DNA from: Candidatus Daviesbacteria bacterium GW2011_GWA2_42_7
Lineage (GTDB): Bacteria; Patescibacteriota; Microgenomatia; Daviesbacterales; UBA10151
DNA length: 26,102 nt
Direction: 5' to 3'
Assembly: GCA_000997105.1 (NCBI GenBank)
Contig: LCEJ01000004.1
Location: 1-26,102, forward strand
The notes beneath the pieces are model-generated. The model was not told where the DNA came from and did no database searches. It saw only the letters and a program-made list of their open reading frames with translations. Positions 21,827 to 26,102 of the stretch are shown here, piece by piece. Position numbers and translations under genes: made by a program. The first letter of the stretch is position 1. Each line of letters begins with the position of its first letter.

Positions 21827-22594
21827 TTATTTTTTGGGTAGAAATTTAACTACAGGCTTATCAAAACGAAGATCAACCGTTTCTATCATACTTTCGTCTA
21901 TTTTAGCCTTTTGCAAGATTAATTGTAAAGAGACGAGTTGCTTTAAGATATCCCTTTTTAAAGAGAAGGCAATTTTTCTGGGGCTTAAGACTAAAAAATC
22001 CTGGTCTAAGACTTCAGCTTCCGAAATATTAATTTCATATTTTCTGGTCTCTGTAAAAACCGTGGAAATTTTCTTAAATAACCCCTCATCCAACCTTTGC
22101 CCAACCTTTACCGTTTGTTCCGGTAGAAATAATTTTGGTAAATCCTCACCCTGGAACTGGGCAAAAAGCACACCTTGATCATCTACTAAAAATGGCTGCG
22201 ACGTAAGTTGAGGCGTAGACCAATCCAAAAGTGCCGACTGGGAAGACGGTGTAGCCTCCATCCTGATGCCTTTGTGCGTCATCAAACCAGCAATCGCTAC
22301 CCTCCCATCAACGGTCAACTTTACAACACTGGGAAATTGCCTTTTTAGGCTGACATCTTTTATACAAATAAATTTATCAAAAAGCTTTCTTCTTACAGTT
22401 TCTTCACTGATAAAAAGGATGTTACTGCCGGGTAACCCCGATTCCACCCTTAACCCCTCTTCTGTTGTGCACACAGCATTATTTATTGTAACCTCTATTT
22501 TATTAATCCTCCCTCCTATACCCACCAACACCCCTGCTCCCCCTAATACCCCCATTAAAACAACTGCTGTAATTATTTTTTTCCCTTTGGTCAT
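21827..22594 (-). CDS. ftsQ: Cell division protein FtsQ/DivIB
   Basis: The 255-residue protein has a short basic head, one membrane helix (about 7-28), a POTRA domain (about 30-97, with INKIEVTINNAVCTTEEG and VSLKRQFPSVVKLTVDGR), and a beta domain (about 98-235). This is the FtsQ/DivIB layout; the protein sits in the septal complex between FtsA-side and FtsL/FtsB-side partners. Its position directly before ftsA supports the call. The start codon follows a 93-nt gap behind murG that is full of hairpins, and a GATAAT lies 8 nt before the ATG. The lineage-typical ddl, murB and murC genes are absent between murG and ftsQ. Confidence 0.9.
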   Translation of the reverse strand: MTKGKKIITAVVLMGVLGGAGVLVGIGGRINKIEVTINNAVCTTEEGLRVESGLPGSNILFISEETVRRKLFDKFICIKDVSLKRQFPSVVKLTVDGRVAIAGLMTHKGIRMEATPSSQSALLDWSTPQLTSQPFLVDDQGVLFAQFQGEDLPKLFLPEQTVKVGQRLDEGLFKKISTVFTETRKYEINISEAEVLDQDFLVLSPRKIAFSLKRDILKQLVSLQLILQKAKIDESMIETVDLRFDKPVVKFLPKK

Positions 22595-22602
22595 AATTCT
22601 TT

Positions 22603-22608
22603 ATTATC
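22603..22608 (-). promoter_or_regulatory. Possible ftsQ -10
   Basis: Minus strand GATAAT, 8 nt before the ATG at 22594, with neither TGn nor a clear -35. Listed because of the similar layout at other genes. Confidence 0.25.
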
Positions 22609-22611
22609 TTT

Positions 22612-22653
22612 GAGAGAAAACCCTACCATTTTAATGGCGGGGATAAATCTCTC
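22612..22653 (-). promoter_or_regulatory. Structured leader element upstream of ftsQ
   Basis: GAGAGA/TCTCTC outer arms, a CCC/GGG pairing and an inner CCATT/AATGG stem form a long interrupted hairpin between murG and ftsQ. The adjoining GAGAAAAGA (minus strand) can instead pair with the TCTTTTTC next to it, so two exclusive folds are possible. I recognise no riboswitch class. Confidence 0.4.
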
Positions 22654-22671
22654 TTTTCTCGAAAAAGATAA

Positions 22672-22705
22672 GAAGATACTCCGACCTTTAAGTCGGGGTA
22701 TCTTC
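22672..22705 (-). terminator. Strong hairpin across the murG stop codon
   Basis: Arms 22672-22685 and 22692-22705 are complementary over 14 bp with a single G-T wobble and a 6-nt loop that contains the murG stop codon. On the minus strand it is followed by TTATCTTTTT, so it could act as an intrinsic terminator or attenuator before ftsQ. Confidence 0.6.
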
Positions 22706-23827
22706 ATTAGCTAAAAGTATAGTCTCCAAAGCCAACCTTTTGGCAGCATCCGGGACAACAACCTTTCCTGCCTCTTTTGCTTCTTCTTTTAGCTTAGGCA
22801 AATTTTTAAGCATATCTTTTACCGAAGAAAGTAAATTCTCCGGATTTAATTCTTTTTGAAGAAGCACTCTTACTAACCCTAACTTCTCAAAATATTTGGC
22901 ATTTACCATTTGCTCGTTTTTATGTAGATAAGGGATAGGTATTACCAAAGCAGGAATTCCTAAAAATGCCAATTCCAGTAGAGTATTCGCTCCGGCCCGG
23001 GAAATTACCAAATCAGTGCCTTCTAAAATTACCCCCATCTCTTCTGCTTCAAGCCACTTCCTCACCAAATATCTTTCAGGTTTTTTTAAAGTTTTCTGCA
23101 TCTCTTTTAAGTTATCATAATCTTTAAACTTAGAGTCCCCTGTTTGATGAACTACACAAGCCACATCTATTAACTCCCTTAATACCCCTAATACCCCAAG
23201 ATTAATTACATGTGAACCCTGGTTACCACCAGTAACCAGTAATAGAGGTAACTTCCCGTTATCGGATAACTGCGCTATCTTCTTAATTTCCTCATCCCCA
23301 AAACCCCCCGGCTCTAAAACTTCCCGCCTTATTGGATTTCCTGTTAACACCTGTTTAGAGTTTTGCCTTGCCTCATGGTTAGGGAATGAAACTGCTACCT
23401 TGTCTGCAAACCAGGAATTAATGGTGTTTGCCAAGCCGGAAACCAGTGTCTGCTCATGTGTAATTATAGGAATTGATAAAAGCCAGGCTGAAATCACTAC
23501 CGGGACAGAGACATAACCCCCAAATGATAAAACCACATCCGGCCGGTCTTTTAAGAGGATATAAAACGACTGCAAAGCTCCCAGCGGAACTTTAAAAAGC
23601 GAGGGAATAGTATAAATAGTAAATGACCTTTGCAGTCTTCCGGCAATAACGGGGATAAACTTAACACCAAGTTTGGGCAGAATCTGAGATTCAACAGATA
23701 GGCTCTTATCACCCTCCTGTGTATATTTCCTCCCCAGATAAGTTATTTTAATATCAGGTTCTTTCTGAAGCTCCTCAATCACTGCCTGTGCCGGAGTAAA
23801 ATGCGCTCCAGTAATTAGTATTTTCAT
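22688..23827 (-). CDS. murG: MurG, lipid II-forming N-acetylglucosaminyltransferase
   Basis: The 379-residue protein is a divergent MurG (GT28), which adds GlcNAc to lipid I at the inner face of the membrane. It shows SFGGYVSVPVV (101-111), ITHEQT (122-127), the acceptor/donor linker LTGNPIRREV (161-170), the second glycine loop LLVTGGNQGSHVIN (196-209), SRAGANTLLEL (276-286) and HKNEQMVNA (302-310). The N-terminal loop, usually GGTGGHxxPA, reads TGAHFTPAQA (6-15) and so lacks most glycines. Its ATG overlaps the ftsW stop by 4 nt. The last codons and the stop lie in a 34-nt hairpin. Confidence 0.93.
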   Translation of the reverse strand: MKILITGAHFTPAQAVIEELQKEPDIKITYLGRKYTQEGDKSLSVESQILPKLGVKFIPVIAGRLQRSFTIYTIPSLFKVPLGALQSFYILLKDRPDVVLSFGGYVSVPVVISAWLLSIPIITHEQTLVSGLANTINSWFADKVAVSFPNHEARQNSKQVLTGNPIRREVLEPGGFGDEEIKKIAQLSDNGKLPLLLVTGGNQGSHVINLGVLGVLRELIDVACVVHQTGDSKFKDYDNLKEMQKTLKKPERYLVRKWLEAEEMGVILEGTDLVISRAGANTLLELAFLGIPALVIPIPYLHKNEQMVNAKYFEKLGLVRVLLQKELNPENLLSSVKDMLKNLPKLKEEAKEAGKVVVPDAAKRLALETILLANEDTPT

Positions 23828-24972
23828 GTTTTAGTTTGTTTGGATATATTAAGCAGTATACCTACAGCTACCAAATTCGCAAGTAACGCCGAGCCCCCGT
23901 AAGAGATAAAAGGCAGCGGCACCCCGGTTAAAGGTATCAAAGAAACCATCGCCGCCAGGTTTATCGCTGCTTGTGAACCAATCCATAACGTCAAGCCTAT
24001 GGCCAAAAGCCTGCCGAAATTATCCGGCGCAGCCTGGGCAATGGCTATCCCCCGCAGGACAACAAAGCTAATCAAAGCAATCAGTATTATACCGCCGAAA
24101 AACCCGAATTCCTCACCAACTATGGAAAAAATAGAGTCTGTAGTTACCTCGGGGATATAGGCAAATTTCTGCCTTGACTGGCCGATCCCTACCCCAAAAA
24201 GCCCCCCGGAACCAAGCGCAATCAGTACCTGAGAAATATGGTAAGAAAAACCCTGTGGGTCGGCAAACGGATCCAAAAAAGCCAAAACCCTTTGTTTCCT
24301 GTAGGCTGAGGTAGCAATAAAACCGACAAACCCTGCTACCCCTGTAAAGGAGAGGGCTATCAAATGGATTATAGGGGCACCGGCAGCAAAATATACTCCA
24401 AAGGCAACCATAAAAAAAACTACCGCTGACCCTAAATCTTTTTGGAACAACCCGACAATTACTCCAACCAAACCTAAAATTAGTAAAAACGGCAATGACT
24501 TAACCTTTTGTTGAAAAAAATTTGCAAAAAATATGACCGATGAAAGCTTGATAATCTCCGCCGGCTGGGCAGTTATTCCGCCAATCTTCAGCCACCTGTG
24601 TGCCCCCCCTGCAGCAGACCCTAAACCGGGGACAAAAACCAAAAGCAAAAGCACTAAAGAGAATAGAAATAGAAACGGGGACAATTTTTGCAGACGGTGG
24701 TAATCAAAGATACTAAAAAAACCCAGGGCGGTAAACCCTAAAACGACCCACAAAAGCTGCTGTTTAATAAAGTAATACTTATCCCCTAGATCCTGGAACG
24801 CTTCAAACTGCGAAGCATCATAAACCATCAGTAAACCAAAGATCGAAAGCAATACTACGCCACCAAGAAGCAAGATATCCGCACTGTGCCCTTGGACAGA
24901 TATCCTTGGAGGCTCATATTCGGGAGATTTACGCTTAAATCCCATTGGGCGGAGCATCCTTAATTTCTTCAT
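23824..24972 (-). CDS. ftsW: FtsW, septal SEDS peptidoglycan glycosyltransferase
   Basis: The 382-residue protein has a basic and Pro-rich cytoplasmic head (1-28) and about ten membrane helices. SEDS motifs are AHRWLKIGGITAQPAEIIK (about 124-142), FQKDLGSAVVFFMVAFG, DPQGFSYHISQVLIALGSGG, GQSRQKFAYIPEVTTDSIFS and TGVPLPFISYGGSALLAN (about 351-368). It polymerises lipid II at the septum with a class B PBP. Placement between mraY and murG identifies it as FtsW rather than RodA. The ATG lies 25 nt behind the mraY stop, after an extended -10 instead of a ribosome binding site. Ile/Leu/Phe-rich composition is normal for the family. Confidence 0.96.
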   Translation of the reverse strand: MKKLRMLRPMGFKRKSPEYEPPRISVQGHSADILLLGGVVLLSIFGLLMVYDASQFEAFQDLGDKYYFIKQQLLWVVLGFTALGFFSIFDYHRLQKLSPFLFLFSLVLLLLVFVPGLGSAAGGAHRWLKIGGITAQPAEIIKLSSVIFFANFFQQKVKSLPFLLILGLVGVIVGLFQKDLGSAVVFFMVAFGVYFAAGAPIIHLIALSFTGVAGFVGFIATSAYRKQRVLAFLDPFADPQGFSYHISQVLIALGSGGLFGVGIGQSRQKFAYIPEVTTDSIFSIVGEEFGFFGGIILIALISFVVLRGIAIAQAAPDNFGRLLAIGLTLWIGSQAAINLAAMVSLIPLTGVPLPFISYGGSALLANLVAVGILLNISKQTKT

Positions 24973-24978
24973 ATATCA

Positions 24979-24987
24979 ATTCTAACA
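24979..24987 (-). promoter_or_regulatory. Predicted ftsW extended -10 (leaderless layout)
   Basis: Minus strand TGTTAGAAT, identical to the extended -10 of ftsZ, ending 6 nt before the ATG at 24972. Confidence 0.5.
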
Positions 24988-24997
24988 GTTTAAAGGA

Positions 24998-26011
24998 TTA
25001 CTTGGAAAGAAGTGCCAGCCATAAACCAAAGATTGCTAAAATAGCGCCGGCAAGCCAGAAACGCATTACTATTTTTGGCTCTTCCCACCCTATGTATTTT
25101 AAGTACATATGTAAAGGGGCCACAGGGAATGCTTTCCTTTTTAAAAATTTCTTGCTAAACATCTGTATTAAGGACGAAAGGGCAATCACTATATAAACCC
25201 CACCGATAACCCCCAACCCGATTACTTTACCGGTCATAAGCCCCATCACCGCCAGCGTTGCCCCAAACCCCAACGCCCCTGCATCCCCCAGATAAACCCG
25301 GGCAGGGTAAACATTAAAATAAAGGTATGCAATTAAAGCCCCGATCCAAATGCCGGAAAAGATAGCCAAGTCCTGGTTTAAAACCGAACTTGAAAGTGCC
25401 AGAAAGGCAAAAAGACAAATTGTCAAAAGCCCTGTTGATAAACCATCCAGCCCATCGGAAATATTATAAGCGTTAGAAAAAGCCACGATAATAAAAACAG
25501 CCAGAGGGATATACCACCACCCTAAAACAACATTCCCGAAAACCGGTATAAAAATATTATTTAAGCCCACTTCAAAAAATAGGATGAGCGATATTGAGAG
25601 GGCAAAAACAACCTGAAAAAGGAGTATGACCTTTGGTGAAAGCCCATGAAATTTACCTACTGTATTTGTATAAATATGCCTTAGATCGTCAACCAACCCT
25701 AAAGACCCGAATGCAATCAGGGTAAAAAATATGACATAAATTTCCGGGGCTATAGGAAGGTGCATCACCTTAAAAGTAATTAACGCCAGGACAATCACCA
25801 CCGGGATAATTAATAACCCACCTCCCTCAGGGGTAGTAAAATCTTTCTTCATTAAAGCGTCATGGATGGGGGTATCCGAATTTTTATTAACAGCCACACG
25901 GGCAGAAGCCAAGCGTTTACTGCGAAGGTAAAAAAGTAAGTCTATAAAAGGGACCAGGAGTAAACTGGTTATAGCAAAAGATGCCAGAATTAATCCTAAA
26001 AGTTCGATCAT
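24998..26011 (-). CDS. mraY: MraY, phospho-MurNAc-pentapeptide transferase
   Basis: The 337-residue membrane protein makes lipid I from UDP-MurNAc-pentapeptide and undecaprenyl phosphate. It shows TPEGGGLLI (60-68), LGLVDDLRH with the aspartate pair D108/D109, NAYNISDGLDGLSTG (180-194) and VYLGDAGALGFGA (239-251). The late motif that is normally PLHHHFE reads PLHMYLKYIGWEEP (299-312), so two of the three histidines are replaced. About ten membrane helices are present. The ATG overlaps the murF stop by 4 nt (ATGA), so the gene is translationally coupled to murF. WecA-type enzymes lack this cell-wall context and the GLDGLSTG form, so MraY is preferred. Confidence 0.94.
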   Translation of the reverse strand: MIELLGLILASFAITSLLLVPFIDLLFYLRSKRLASARVAVNKNSDTPIHDALMKKDFTTPEGGGLLIIPVVIVLALITFKVMHLPIAPEIYVIFFTLIAFGSLGLVDDLRHIYTNTVGKFHGLSPKVILLFQVVFALSISLILFFEVGLNNIFIPVFGNVVLGWWYIPLAVFIIVAFSNAYNISDGLDGLSTGLLTICLFAFLALSSSVLNQDLAIFSGIWIGALIAYLYFNVYPARVYLGDAGALGFGATLAVMGLMTGKVIGLGVIGGVYIVIALSSLIQMFSKKFLKRKAFPVAPLHMYLKYIGWEEPKIVMRFWLAGAILAIFGLWLALLSK

Positions 26012-26102
26012 TTGCGTCGGGTTATCCTGCTTACAACGTCATCCAGCTTAACAGCGCGCGAGCCTTTTATCAAAACTAAATCACCGCGACCTATAGCCCG
26101 GA
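26008..26102 (-). CDS. murF: MurF, C-terminal end (cut by window edge)
   Basis: The last 31 codons before a TGA read GDLVLIKGSRAVKLDDVVSR preceded by RAIGR, which is the conserved C-terminal end of UDP-MurNAc-tripeptide--D-Ala-D-Ala ligase (the GDxVLxKGSR motif). MurF supplies the UDP-MurNAc-pentapeptide used by MraY. The stop overlaps the mraY start by 4 nt. Everything before this lies outside the window; a related Mur ligase is less likely because of the motif and the neighbour. Confidence 0.85.
   Translation of the reverse strand, partial: RAIGRGDLVLIKGSRAVKLDDVVSRITRRK

Overview
The window reads as a piece of a small-genome bacterium, most likely a member of the Candidate Phyla Radiation (Patescibacteria), and the gene set and divergent MurG/MraY suggest the Microgenomates side. 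That placement is inference. What the sequence shows is compact gene packing (many 1-8 nt overlaps), AT-rich DNA, TGA used as an ordinary stop, three of four intact tRNA genes without a full CCA problem (Asp and Gly encode CCA, Thr and Val do not), and very divergent versions of core cell-wall enzymes.

Left part (1-5840). A truncated lemA-like gene and a PolX-type DNA polymerase with a PHP domain lie on the minus strand. Next comes a tRNA-rich stretch: tRNA-Asp, a GIY-YIG nuclease gene that starts inside a broken tRNA-Asp copy and ends inside the intact one, a LysM membrane protein, tRNA-Gly, a 54-residue orphan gene, an AAA+ ATPase with an unrecognised N-terminal part, and tRNA-Thr. The 2.3 kb holding the ATPase is bracketed by two 88-nt direct repeats (67 of 88 identical), the first of which begins on the CCA end of tRNA-Gly.

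Middle (5840-11610). This is an envelope glycan cassette: an Ig-like surface protein followed directly by a Wzy/O-antigen-ligase-like membrane protein on the plus strand, facing a glycosyltransferase, a methyltransferase and a Wzx-like flippase on the minus strand. tRNA-Val and signal peptidase I follow.

Right part (11647-26102). A codirectional minus-strand block contains, in transcription order, murF (partial), mraY, ftsW, murG, ftsQ, ftsA, ftsZ, ileS, rodA, a type I phosphodiesterase-like protein, a nucleotidyltransferase-like protein, rplU, rpmA and parB. It joins peptidoglycan precursor synthesis, septum assembly, elongation, ribosome assembly and chromosome segregation. murD, murC, murB and ddl are not in this stretch.

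The strongest unusual signals are: (1) the tRNA-Asp/GIY-YIG insertion, with the old tRNA promoter now 370 bp away; (2) a repeated promoter layout in which an extended -10 (TGnTAnnnT) sits 6-7 nt before the start codon, predicting leaderless mRNAs for lemA, polX, the flippase, the phosphodiesterase, ileS and ftsW; (3) the repeat-flanked AAA+ island; (4) a palindrome inserted in frame inside ileS; (5) two copies of a palindromic repeat that supply the -35 box of the rpmA and ftsZ promoters. No CRISPR array, rRNA gene or insertion-sequence transposase was seen.
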